DNA from: Chloroflexota bacterium
Lineage (GTDB): Bacteria > Chloroflexota > Dehalococcoidia > SM23-28-2 > RBG-16-64-32
Direction: 5' to 3'
Length of the DNA: 9,456 nucleotides
Assembly: GCA_022563285.1 (NCBI GenBank)
Contig: JADFNQ010000041.1
Location: 1 to 9,456 of the forward strand
A program made the position numbers and the translations under genes. Of the stretch, positions 1 to 5,530 are shown piece by piece. The notes under the pieces were generated by a model. That model saw only the letters and a list, made by a program, of their open reading frames with translations. It ran no database searches and was not told the origin of the DNA. Each line of letters starts with the position of its first letter. The stretch's first letter is position 1.

Positions 1-1
1 A

Positions 2-448
2 GGATCACCGTTCGTGTTTGTGCTGGCCGGCAGTGGCGGCGAAAGCGTGGTGGAGCTGAAGGAGCGACTCGCGGGTCGCTCTAAAGGGAAAGACCTCCTG
101 AGCCGAATCCCGAGCGAGAACGAATACGAAATAGCATCGTTGGGCATACTTGACCGCGTTCTCGTTGTGCTAAGCCAATTCGGGCAGGCCGCGCGAGAAG
201 CCGGGCGAGAGATCCGAGCGGTGGAAAAGCTCGCTCTGTACTACATCGCCGCGAACCGTCGCTTGTCGAACGCACGTCAGTTGAGAGAATTCGCTGTCCG
301 CGCTGTGGACCGCGCCGGCCCTGACGAAGACCGGATCAAATACGACCATCTATTCGGCGCCGGAGACCCAGACAATAAGGAGTTCTGGATGCGAGAGGGC
401 GCAGCGGCGGGTGATTTCCAGAACAGGTTCGTGATTGTGGAGGATTGA
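2..448 (+). CDS. C-terminal part of a probable AAA+-type ATPase (5' end outside window)
   Basis: The frame is open from the left edge (first full codon at 2) to a TGA at 446-448, so 148 codons of a longer gene are visible. The beginning reads FVFVLAGSG, like an AAA+ sensor-1 beta strand. It is followed by KGKDLLSRI, a plausible arginine-finger region, then a helical stretch (LGILDRVLVVLSQF) and RLSNARQLREFA, which resembles a lid/sensor-2 helix. Walker A and B would lie outside the window, so the assignment is tentative and rests on pattern resemblance only. The C-terminal 50 residues are hydrophilic and not recognised. Codon use is unlike the neighbours: by hand count 48 of 148 third positions are A or T, with several CGA arginines, whereas downstream genes are almost all G/C there. 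This may mean recent acquisition. It is convergent with the DinB-family gene, 34 bp away. Confidence 0.65.
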   Translation, partial: GSPFVFVLAGSGGESVVELKERLAGRSKGKDLLSRIPSENEYEIASLGILDRVLVVLSQFGQAAREAGREIRAVEKLALYYIAANRRLSNARQLREFAVRAVDRAGPDEDRIKYDHLFGAGDPDNKEFWMREGAAAGDFQNRFVIVED

Positions 449-482
449 TTCCCTCGCGGCAAGCGCCGGGGTGAAGCCAATC

Positions 483-1046
483 TCACTCGGAGACCGCCTC
501 CCGTAGCCGCTCCTTGAGCTGACGCACCTGCCACAGGTGCTCCAGGTCGTGCTGGGCCAGCTCCCGCGCCAGCTCCCCCAGCGTAACCGGCCCGCGGTAG
601 GGGTGCTCGGCGCTGCGCTGCCAGTCGGCCTCCGTCAGACCCCACAGCAGGTACGTCGTCTCCCGCCGCAGGCCGCGGAAGGAGGCCAGCACCCGGGCCA
701 TCTCCTCGCCCTGGTAATCGCGCTCCTGGGGAAGCAGGTCCACGTCCCAGGCCGGCAGAGCGGAAGCGGACCCCGAGATGAAAGCGTTGAACTGGGCCAG
801 CGCCAGCTCCTCCGCGTCCCGAAGGTGGGATGCCGTCTCCTTGAGAGACCACTCGCCCTCCGCCGGGCGCCAGCGCAACTCCTCCTCGTCCAGGCCGTAC
901 AGCTCCGAGAGCAGCGTGTTGCCCGCCTCGCGCAGCGCCTTCAGCACCCAGCCCTGGGGATCGCGTTCCTGCAGCACCCGACCATTGTATCGCGCTACGT
1001 CGGGGGAGGAGCAGCCGTTCGGCCCCGGGGCGGTGCGCTGGCTCAT
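483..1046 (-). CDS. DinB/YfiT-superfamily putative metal-dependent protein
   Basis: This 187-residue protein carries the DinB-superfamily four-helix-bundle signature: EGEWSLKETASHLRDAEE around residues 63-80, and HDLEHLWQVRQL around 166-177. The family's three metal-ligand histidines are visible as H74, H166 and H170. Members are thought to bind a divalent metal and to act as thiol-dependent transferases or related enzymes; the substrate cannot be told here. The family is named after the DNA-damage-inducible dinB of Bacillus subtilis and is distinct from DNA polymerase IV. The ATG at 1046 has no clear Shine-Dalgarno sequence and leaves a non-conserved N-terminus of about 28 residues, so a GTG at 977 (codon 24) is a possible alternative. 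The upstream promoter overlaps a LexA-type box, suggesting SOS control. Confidence 0.9.
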   Translation of the reverse strand: MSQRTAPGPNGCSSPDVARYNGRVLQERDPQGWVLKALREAGNTLLSELYGLDEEELRWRPAEGEWSLKETASHLRDAEELALAQFNAFISGSASALPAWDVDLLPQERDYQGEEMARVLASFRGLRRETTYLLWGLTEADWQRSAEHPYRGPVTLGELARELAQHDLEHLWQVRQLKERLREAVSE

Positions 1047-1138
1047 CGGGAGTGGGGGCCTTAGGGGAGGGTATTCCGTTTCTGCGATGGGCTAGCGTAC
1101 CGCCCCACTTTGCCGCCCTTCGCGGGCCTAGCACGTAT

Positions 1139-1167
1139 ATTCTACATATACCGAACGCATGTTTCAA
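1139..1167 (-). promoter_or_regulatory. Sigma70-like promoter of the DinB-family gene
   Basis: On the minus strand TTGAAA (1167-1162) is followed after exactly 17 bp by TAGAAT (1144-1139). Both match the vegetative consensus well. Transcription would start near 1132, giving a leader of about 85 nt to the ATG at 1046. An inverted repeat, GTATAT-TCTAC-ATATAC (1135-1151), overlaps the -10 element, and a LexA-type box overlaps the -35. The element was found by eye and has not been tested. Confidence 0.6.
1152..1165. promoter_or_regulatory. LexA/DinR SOS box
   Basis: CGAACGCATGTTTC matches all 14 positions of the Bacillus subtilis DinR/LexA consensus CGAACRNRYGTTYC. It covers part of the -35 and the spacer of the DinB-family promoter, where a bound repressor would block RNA polymerase. 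LexA boxes differ between phyla, so relevance depends on the LexA of this organism, which is not in the window. Confidence 0.55.
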
Positions 1168-1248
1168 CCCCCGGCGGCCCGAATTTGCGTGCGATTTTCC
1201 CCCGGCATCCGCGCCAACCGAGCACCGGGCAAGCGCCGCGCCATACCT

Positions 1249-1277
1249 TTGACCGGCCAACCCATTGACCCTATCAT
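1249..1277 (+). promoter_or_regulatory. Possible promoter of the membrane protein/LysM/HD operon
   Basis: TTGACC (1249-1254), a 17-bp spacer and TATCAT (1272-1277) form a near-consensus sigma70 promoter. The predicted start near 1284 lies just after the GAGGAG ribosome-binding site (1278-1283) of the ATG at 1290, so the resulting transcript would lack that site and be almost leaderless. Either the hexamers are fortuitous and the true promoter lies upstream, or the gene has two modes of translation. TTGACC occurs again at 1265-1270. Confidence 0.35.
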
Positions 1278-1289
1278 GAGGAGCGGCCC

Positions 1290-2114
1290 ATGAGCGCGGA
1301 CGCCCTCCCCTACACGCTCCTTATCATCTTTGCCGAGTTCACTATCGGTGGACTGTGGGTGCTCTGGATCGCCGACCTGCGGGGCGCCACCGCAGCTTCC
1401 TTCGTCAAGTTCGGGGCCGGACTCATCTTCGTCACCGCCGCCCTCGCCTTCTGGATCGCCGCCAAGATCTCCGTCCCCAGCGAGGTCGACGGCTATCCCC
1501 TGGACCCCTCGTTCATGCCCCCCGCGCGCATCGCCCTCGCCCTCGTCTTCGCCCTCACCCTGCCCTACGCCCTCCTCACCCTGCGCGGCTCACGGCGACC
1601 GGGGCTGGTGGCAGGCGGCCTCGCCTCCGCCGCCGGGCTGACCGCCATCGCACTGCTCGCGCAGGTGTTTGCACTACCCACCTGGGGCTACGTGGGTACC
1701 CTGCTCAGCCTGACCATCGGCGCCCTGGTCGTGGGCGCCGTATCGATGGGGATGATCTTGGGGCACTGGTACCTGGTCACCCCCCGGCTGCCGGAGAAGC
1801 CGCTGCGGGAGATAACGTTCTTCCTCCTCCTGGCGCTGGGATTCCAGGCGCTGCTCATCATCCCCTCCCTGGCCCTGCCCCGCGACACGATCACCAACGC
1901 CGTCGATACGCCTATCGGTCTCAACCCGTTCTTCTGGCTGCGCGTCGGCGGAGGCCTGGCCTTCCCCTTCGCTCTCTCTTATATGGCGTTCGACTCCAGC
2001 GGCGTCCGCGCCATGCAATCGGCCACCGGGCTTCTATACATCGCCATGGCCCTCGTCATCTCCGGCGAGGTTCTAGCGAAGGGACTTCTGTTCGCGACGG
2101 CGGTCCCCACCTGA
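1290..2114 (+). CDS. Unrecognised eight-helix integral membrane protein
   Basis: This 274-residue protein is very hydrophobic, with about eight predicted membrane helices near residues 8-27, 40-58, 79-98, 105-128, 134-157, 172-192, 211-232 and 243-266. I do not recognise a characterised family. The most motif-like stretch is MGMILGHWYLVTPRLPEKPL (155-172), at the end of helix 5. It contains H159, the only histidine in the protein, so that residue could be a cofactor or metal ligand; this is conjecture. A second conserved-looking stretch is QSATGLLYIAMALVISGE (243-260), with a membrane-embedded acidic E260. The ATG at 1290 has GAGGAG six bases upstream. The LysM lipoprotein starts 25 bp downstream, so the two are probably co-transcribed. 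Composition matches the neighbours. Confidence 0.85.
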   Translation: MSADALPYTLLIIFAEFTIGGLWVLWIADLRGATAASFVKFGAGLIFVTAALAFWIAAKISVPSEVDGYPLDPSFMPPARIALALVFALTLPYALLTLRGSRRPGLVAGGLASAAGLTAIALLAQVFALPTWGYVGTLLSLTIGALVVGAVSMGMILGHWYLVTPRLPEKPLREITFFLLLALGFQALLIIPSLALPRDTITNAVDTPIGLNPFFWLRVGGGLAFPFALSYMAFDSSGVRAMQSATGLLYIAMALVISGEVLAKGLLFATAVPT

Positions 2115-2139
2115 TGCGGCCGCCGATGGAGGAGACGTT

Positions 2140-2502
2140 ATGGCCCGCTCACTAGCCCTTCTGCTCCTCATATTCGCCGCCTTCGCACTCATCGCCGTGG
2201 CCTGCGGCGACGATGGCGACTTCCTCTTTGACGACGAAGAACTGGAAGCGACGGGAACGCCGCCGATCTTCCAGCGGACACCCCAGCCCACGCCCAGCCC
2301 GACCGCAACCCCGATTGCCGCCCCCGGCGTGTGCGGCGTAACCTACACCGTCCAGGCCGGCGACTCCCCATTTAGCATAGCCGAGCAGTGCGGCGTGGAC
2401 GTGGACGACCTGCTCGAGCTCAACGGCATCGACGATCCCACGAGCCTGACGGTCGGCCAGGAGTTGAAGTTACCGCCGCAGTCCACGGAGGGCGAAGAAT
2501 GA
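2140..2502 (+). CDS. LysM-domain lipoprotein
   Basis: This 120-residue protein begins with a lipoprotein signal peptide: hydrophobic residues 5-21 end in the lipobox AVAC, with lipidation expected at C22. An acidic segment (24-35) and a Thr/Pro-rich linker (40-62) of the type common in Chloroflexota lipoproteins follow. The C-terminal part, about residues 69-111, is one LysM repeat (YTVQAGDSPFSIAEQCGVDV, then the LNGIDDP and LTVGQELKLP portions). LysM binds N-acetylglucosamine-containing glycans such as peptidoglycan, so the protein probably sits on the outer face of the membrane and contacts the wall. C65 and C84 could form a disulfide. GGAGGAG (2128-2134) lies five bases before the ATG. The stop overlaps the start of the HD gene (ATGA). 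Confidence 0.88.
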   Translation: MARSLALLLLIFAAFALIAVACGDDGDFLFDDEELEATGTPPIFQRTPQPTPSPTATPIAAPGVCGVTYTVQAGDSPFSIAEQCGVDVDDLLELNGIDDPTSLTVGQELKLPPQSTEGEE

Positions 2503-3077
2503 GCGACAGCTACGACCGCCAGGCCGCCTGGGACCTCCTCTGCGAGTACACGAAGACCGACCCGCTCCGCAAGCACGCGCTCGCCGTTGAGGCGGCGATG
2601 CGCGCCTACGCCGGCAAGTTCGGCGGCGACGAGGAGCAGTGGGGCATCGTCGGCCTCCTCCACGACTTCGACTACGAGGCCCACCCCAACCCCGAGGAGC
2701 ACCCCGTCAAGGGCGCCGAGATCATGCGCCAGCGCGGCTGGCCGGAGGAGATCATCTACGCTGTCTTGTGCCACGCCGACTACCTGGGCCTGGAGCGGAA
2801 GTCGCCCATGGACCGCGCTATCTATGCCGTCGATGAGCTCACCGGCCTCATCATCGCCGTCGCCCTCGTCCGGCCCAGCAAGAGCATCCAGGAGGTGGAC
2901 GTGAGGGCGGTGCGCAAGAAGATGAAGGACAAGAGCTTCGCCCGCGCCGTCAACCGCGAAGACATCACCAACGGCGCCGACCAGCTCAGCGTTGATCTGG
3001 AAGAACACATCGGCTTCGTCATAGAGGCCCTCAAACCGGTAGCGAACGAATTGGGGATCGCCGGGACGTCCCCCTAG
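2499..3077 (+). CDS. HD-superfamily predicted hydrolase
   Basis: This 192-residue protein has the HD-domain pattern of metal-dependent phosphohydrolases: H26 in RKHALAVEAAM, the H55-D56 pair in GLLHDFDYEAHP, further histidines H62, H68 and H92, and D112 in AVDELTG. It resembles the small predicted HD hydrolases of the COG2316 type, whose substrate is generally unknown. No partner domain is present. I chose the ATG at 2499 because the HD homology begins shortly after it, GGAGGG (2487-2492) lies six bases upstream, and it overlaps the stop of the LysM lipoprotein gene by ATGA, which implies translational coupling. Longer readings upstream in this frame only shadow the lipoprotein gene. Confidence 0.88.
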   Translation: MSDSYDRQAAWDLLCEYTKTDPLRKHALAVEAAMRAYAGKFGGDEEQWGIVGLLHDFDYEAHPNPEEHPVKGAEIMRQRGWPEEIIYAVLCHADYLGLERKSPMDRAIYAVDELTGLIIAVALVRPSKSIQEVDVRAVRKKMKDKSFARAVNREDITNGADQLSVDLEEHIGFVIEALKPVANELGIAGTSP

Positions 3078-3081
3078 AAGC

Positions 3082-3099
3082 GGGGCCCTTCAGGGCTCC
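3082..3099. repeat. Hairpin with TTCA loop after the HD gene
   Basis: GGGGCCC and GGGCTCC form a seven-pair stem (one G-T pair) around a TTCA loop, five bases after the HD stop codon. No T-run follows, so it is a poor intrinsic terminator, but it may stabilise the 3' end or attenuate read-through into the peroxiredoxin gene. The loop and closing pair (CTTCAG) are the same as in the hairpin at 3115-3132. Confidence 0.5.
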
Positions 3100-3114
3100 A
3101 TAACTAACGTAGCT

Positions 3115-3132
3115 GCAGGTCTTCAGACCTGC
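3115..3132. repeat. Perfect hairpin with TTCA loop before the peroxiredoxin gene
   Basis: GCAGGTC-TTCA-GACCTGC is a perfect seven-pair stem with a four-base loop, ending three bases before the AAGGAG ribosome-binding site (3136-3141) of the peroxiredoxin gene. Flanking TAGC and GCTA offer an alternative extension. It could be a leader structure, or a member of a dispersed palindromic repeat family together with the hairpin at 3082-3099; only a genome-wide count can tell. Confidence 0.55.
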
Positions 3133-3147
3133 TAGAAGGAGCCACCC

Positions 3148-3615
3148 GTGCCCGACCAGACCAAGACCCTCAAGATGGGAGACCCCGCACCTGACTTCGG
3201 CCTGAGGGGGACCGGGAACACCAAGTTCACCCTCAGCGAGCATCGAGGCAAGAACGTCGTTCTAGCCTTCTTCCCCGCCGCCTTCTCCCCCGTCTGCTCC
3301 CAGCAGATGCCCCGCATCCAGGCCGAGAAGGCCAGCTTCGACTCCTCCAACGCCCTGGTCGTGGGCATCAGCGTGGACAACACCTGGGCCCTGGACGCCT
3401 GGGCCAAGCAGATGGGGGTGGAGTTCCCTATCCTCAGCGACTTCTACCCCCACGGCGCCGTCTCCGAGAAGTACGGCGTCCTGCACCAGGCCGGCGTCTC
3501 CGAGCGCGCCGTCATCGGCATCGACAAGGAGGGGGTCATCCGCTACATAGACGTCTCCCCCGCCCTGACGGAGATCCCGGACACGGAGCCCTGCCTGATA
3601 GCGCTGGGCTCTTAG
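3148..3615 (+). CDS. Peroxiredoxin (AhpE/BCP-like, thioredoxin fold)
   Basis: This 155-residue protein reduces hydroperoxides in the cytoplasm. The N-terminus (GDPAPDFGLRGTGNTKFTLSE) and active-site loop (FFPAAFSPVCSQQ, residues 41-53) are typical of AhpC/TSA peroxiredoxins. C50 is the peroxidatic cysteine, P43 and S47 occupy the Pro and Thr/Ser positions of the PxxxTxxC motif, and R120 is the probable active-site arginine. The cysteine found five residues after the peroxidatic one in many BCP proteins is missing. The only other cysteine is C149 near the C-terminus, so the enzyme is 1-Cys or uses an unusual resolving residue. The stretch DFYPHGAVSEKYGV (98-111) fits the AhpE branch. The GTG start at 3148 is set by AAGGAG six bases upstream. 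No convincing promoter is visible in the 70-bp gap, so it may be transcribed from the HD operon. Confidence 0.93.
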   Translation: MPDQTKTLKMGDPAPDFGLRGTGNTKFTLSEHRGKNVVLAFFPAAFSPVCSQQMPRIQAEKASFDSSNALVVGISVDNTWALDAWAKQMGVEFPILSDFYPHGAVSEKYGVLHQAGVSERAVIGIDKEGVIRYIDVSPALTEIPDTEPCLIALGS

Positions 3616-3640
3616 CGGCGCAAAGGCATCCCTTATCGCC

Positions 3641-3668
3641 GGCGGGTCAGGTTTAGGCCTGACCCGCT
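3641..3668. terminator. Ten-pair hairpin downstream of the peroxiredoxin gene
   Basis: GCGGGTCAGG (3642-3651) and CCTGACCCGC (3658-3667) pair perfectly around TTTAGG, 26 bases after the peroxiredoxin stop. No T-run follows. It could be a U-less terminator or an RNA-stabilising stem. It is a different sequence from the stronger hairpin immediately downstream. Confidence 0.5.
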
Positions 3669-3689
3669 AAGGCCCGCGCTCGCCAACCG

Positions 3690-3717
3690 AAGAGGCCGCC
3701 CTCTTGGGCGGCCTCTT
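3690..3717. terminator. Bidirectional terminator hairpin between convergent genes
   Basis: Twelve bases (3690-3701, AAGAGGCCGCCC) pair perfectly with 3706-3717 around a TCTT loop. It sits between the convergent peroxiredoxin and htpX genes and ends 26 bases before the htpX stop. The stem closes with A-A on the left and T-T on the right, so it can work on either strand, although the T-tract is short on both sides. Confidence 0.75.
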
Positions 3718-3743
3718 GCCTCCGGTTCTACTATTGCGCCTGG

Positions 3744-4622
3744 CTAGGCGTACATCCCCGTCTTGCGGGCGATCTCGTTCAGCCGCTCGATGCGCTTGGC
3801 GATGGGCGGGTGGGTGCTGAAAGTGTTCGAGCCGAACAGGCCCATCACCAGGCCGCCCTCGCCTCCGCGGCGCGTGGACTTCAGGGGGTTAACGATGAAC
3901 AGGTGCGAAACCGCCGGGTTCACCTTCATCGGCCGCGCCTGTGAGTACGTCTCCAGCTTCTCCAGGGCGCTCGCCAGGGCGAGCGGCGTACCTGTGATCT
4001 GGGCCCCCGTCTCGTCGGCGCCGAACTCCCGCTGCCGTGAGAGCGCCGCGCGGATTAGTGCCGCCGCCATCGGCGCCAGGATCCACGTCGCGAGCAGGGC
4101 TACAATGCCGAAGATGCCTCTTGAACGGCCGAAGCCAAACAGTAGCAGCCACGGCAGGAACCCGATCGCGGCCCCTATCGTCACTGCAATGGCGCTCACC
4201 AGGATGTCGCGGTTGCGTATGTGTCCCAGCTCGTGGCCCAGCACCGCCGTCAGCTCGCGGTCGTCCAGAATGCGCATGATGCCGGTGGTCACCGCCACGG
4301 CGGCGTGCTTGGCGTTGCGCCCGGTGGCGAAGGCGTTGGGGGCATCGTTCTGCATTAGGTAGACCTTCGGCTTGGGCATCCCCGCCATCGCCGAAACCTC
4401 ATCGACTATGCGGTGCAGGTGCGGCTCCTGATCCGGCGTCACCTCCCGCGCGCCCGTTAACCTCAACACGAGCTTGTCCGATGACCAGTAGGAGAAGAAG
4501 TTCATAGCCAAGGCCACGACAAAGGCCACAATGAGCCCCGGCACCCCGGCCACTAGAAACCCGGCAACCAGAAATATGGCCGAGAGTAGTGCGAGAAGTG
4601 ATACCGTCTTTATAGCTTTCAT
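3744..4622 (-). CDS. htpX: HtpX-type M48 membrane metalloprotease
   Basis: This 292-residue protein belongs to peptidase family M48B, membrane-bound zinc proteases that help remove damaged membrane proteins with the active site on the cytoplasmic side. The zinc motif HELGH is at residues 130-134 (H130, H134 ligands, E131 catalytic), and E199 in REFGADE is the expected third ligand. Two N-terminal helices (about 7-26 and 28-45) and a later hydrophobic pair (about 141-164 and 171-192) fit the family topology. FSTHPPIAKRIERL near 268-281 is the usual C-terminal motif. Length is normal. The ATG at 4622 has GAGGTG eight bases upstream (plus-strand 4631-4636). It follows the binding-protein gene on the same strand with its own apparent promoter and a dyad at the predicted transcription start, suggesting separate, perhaps stress-linked, control. 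Confidence 0.95.
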   Translation of the reverse strand: MKAIKTVSLLALLSAIFLVAGFLVAGVPGLIVAFVVALAMNFFSYWSSDKLVLRLTGAREVTPDQEPHLHRIVDEVSAMAGMPKPKVYLMQNDAPNAFATGRNAKHAAVAVTTGIMRILDDRELTAVLGHELGHIRNRDILVSAIAVTIGAAIGFLPWLLLFGFGRSRGIFGIVALLATWILAPMAAALIRAALSRQREFGADETGAQITGTPLALASALEKLETYSQARPMKVNPAVSHLFIVNPLKSTRRGGEGGLVMGLFGSNTFSTHPPIAKRIERLNEIARKTGMYA

Positions 4623-4636
4623 ATCCCTTTCACCTC

Positions 4637-4659
4637 AGAGCACATAACTCACGTGCTCT
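4637..4659. promoter_or_regulatory. Dyad at the htpX transcription start (operator or leader stem)
   Basis: AGAGCAC and GTGCTCT are perfect seven-base arms separated by nine bases. They begin at about the predicted htpX transcription start and end just before its ribosome-binding site. The dyad could be a repressor operator or a 5' leader stem. The AGCAC/GTGCT cores recall the CIRCE heat-shock operator, but core spacing is 9 here and 13 in CIRCE. Confidence 0.45.
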
Positions 4660-4666
4660 TTCCTAT

Positions 4667-4695
4667 AGGATACCCCCAACCGGCATTCCTCTCAA
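4667..4695 (-). promoter_or_regulatory. Sigma70-like promoter of htpX
   Basis: On the minus strand TTGAGA (4695-4690), a 17-bp spacer and TATCCT (4672-4667) form a good promoter about 45 bp upstream of the htpX ATG. The -35 element overlaps the stop codon of the upstream binding-protein gene (4692-4694), so htpX probably has its own promoter in addition to any read-through. Confidence 0.5.
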
Positions 4696-5507
4696 GCGCC
4701 TCCCCCGGCAATCAGCGAGGACACATAGCCTAGGCTTCCCGCTATCCGAGGTCCGTACCAGCAAAGGTGCTTCCCTTCCAATAAGTATATACGATTATGG
4801 CGGACTGCAGAGACGTCTCCGAAGGCGGCGAACTCCGGCACATGCTTGGCACTGAAGCGGTACGGCTCATCCGGCAGCAGCACCACCTCCGGGTTGCGCT
4901 CCGCCATATCCGACAGCTCCACCCGCGGGTAGCGCTCGTGCCGCCACTCGAACACGTTTACGCCGCCACAGACCGTGATGAAGTCATGCATGTAGGTGGC
5001 CGGGCCGATCGTCATCCAGGGGTTGCGCCAGATCGGGCAGAAAGTCCGCACCGGCTCCCGCTCCTCCCTCTTCGCCTGCGCCGCGGCCAGCGCCCGTCTC
5101 GCCTCCTTGACCACGCGTCCACCGACGGCGCCGGCGCCGGTCATCTCCACCAACTGCTCCATCAGATCGATGGCGGCGGCGACGGTCGCGGGCAGCGTCA
5201 CGAACACCGGCAGCCCTTCGCGCACCAGCGCCTGAATGTCCTCCTTGCGGTTCTCCTCGGCGCTGGCCACCACCAGGTCCGGCTTTAACGCCAGCACGCA
5301 CGGCACATCCAGGGTCTTGGTCCCGCCCACCTTCGTCTTGCCGGCCACGGCCTCCTTCGGCTCCACACAGAAGTTGGTAACGCCCACCACCGCCTTCTCC
5401 AGGCCGAACACGAACAGCGCTTCCGTCAGGCTGGGCACCAGCGAGACGATCCGCCGCGGCGGCGACTTCACCTCCAGCGTCCTATCCAGCGCGTCCACGT
5501 AGCGCAT
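4692..5507 (-). CDS. Helical-backbone metal-receptor (BtuF/TroA-like) protein without signal peptide
   Basis: This 271-residue protein matches the Peripla_BP_2 fold used by solute-binding proteins for vitamin B12, heme and siderophores. It has RIVSLVPSLTEALFVFGLEK near residues 19-38, KPDLVVAS near 75-82, the long linking helix at about 106-147, and NPEVVLLPDEPYRF near 205-218. Unlike a normal ABC-transporter receptor it begins MRYVDALDRTLEV, with no hydrophobic signal sequence or lipobox, and no transporter genes adjoin it. It probably acts in the cytoplasm or has another, unknown role. Signal-less members exist in other bacteria. Possible ligands include H174, H190, H222, H247 and several cysteines, but none can be assigned. 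It starts 23 bp after the protease lipoprotein gene and lacks a clear Shine-Dalgarno sequence; an extended -10 lies just upstream. Confidence 0.85.
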   Translation of the reverse strand: MRYVDALDRTLEVKSPPRRIVSLVPSLTEALFVFGLEKAVVGVTNFCVEPKEAVAGKTKVGGTKTLDVPCVLALKPDLVVASAEENRKEDIQALVREGLPVFVTLPATVAAAIDLMEQLVEMTGAGAVGGRVVKEARRALAAAQAKREEREPVRTFCPIWRNPWMTIGPATYMHDFITVCGGVNVFEWRHERYPRVELSDMAERNPEVVLLPDEPYRFSAKHVPEFAAFGDVSAVRHNRIYLLEGKHLCWYGPRIAGSLGYVSSLIAGGGA

Positions 5508-5517
5508 GCTGGAGACT

Positions 5518-5526
5518 ACTATAGCA
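5518..5526 (-). promoter_or_regulatory. Possible extended -10 promoter for the binding-protein gene
   Basis: On the minus strand TGCTATAGT (5526-5518) fits the extended -10 form TGNTATAAT. It lies ten bases before the ATG at 5507, so the transcript would be nearly leaderless, which agrees with the absence of a ribosome-binding site. No good -35 element is seen. Confidence 0.35.
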
Positions 5527-5530
5527 CGCG

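Noticed and set aside
457..468. Terminator between the left-edge gene and the DinB-family gene (CGGC-AAGC-GCCG)
   Set aside because: Only four base pairs and no T-run; too weak to call.
277..1260. A 327-residue minus-strand open frame rich in Gly, Ala and Arg
   Set aside because: It overlaps the DinB-family gene in another frame, has low-complexity composition typical of GC-rich shadow frames, and also runs into the left-edge gene. The DinB frame has the family motifs.
4637..4659. CIRCE (HrcA) operator upstream of htpX
   Set aside because: The AGCAC/GTGCT cores are present but nine bases apart, while CIRCE needs thirteen, and the outer TTAGCACTC/GAGTGCTAA arms are not matched.
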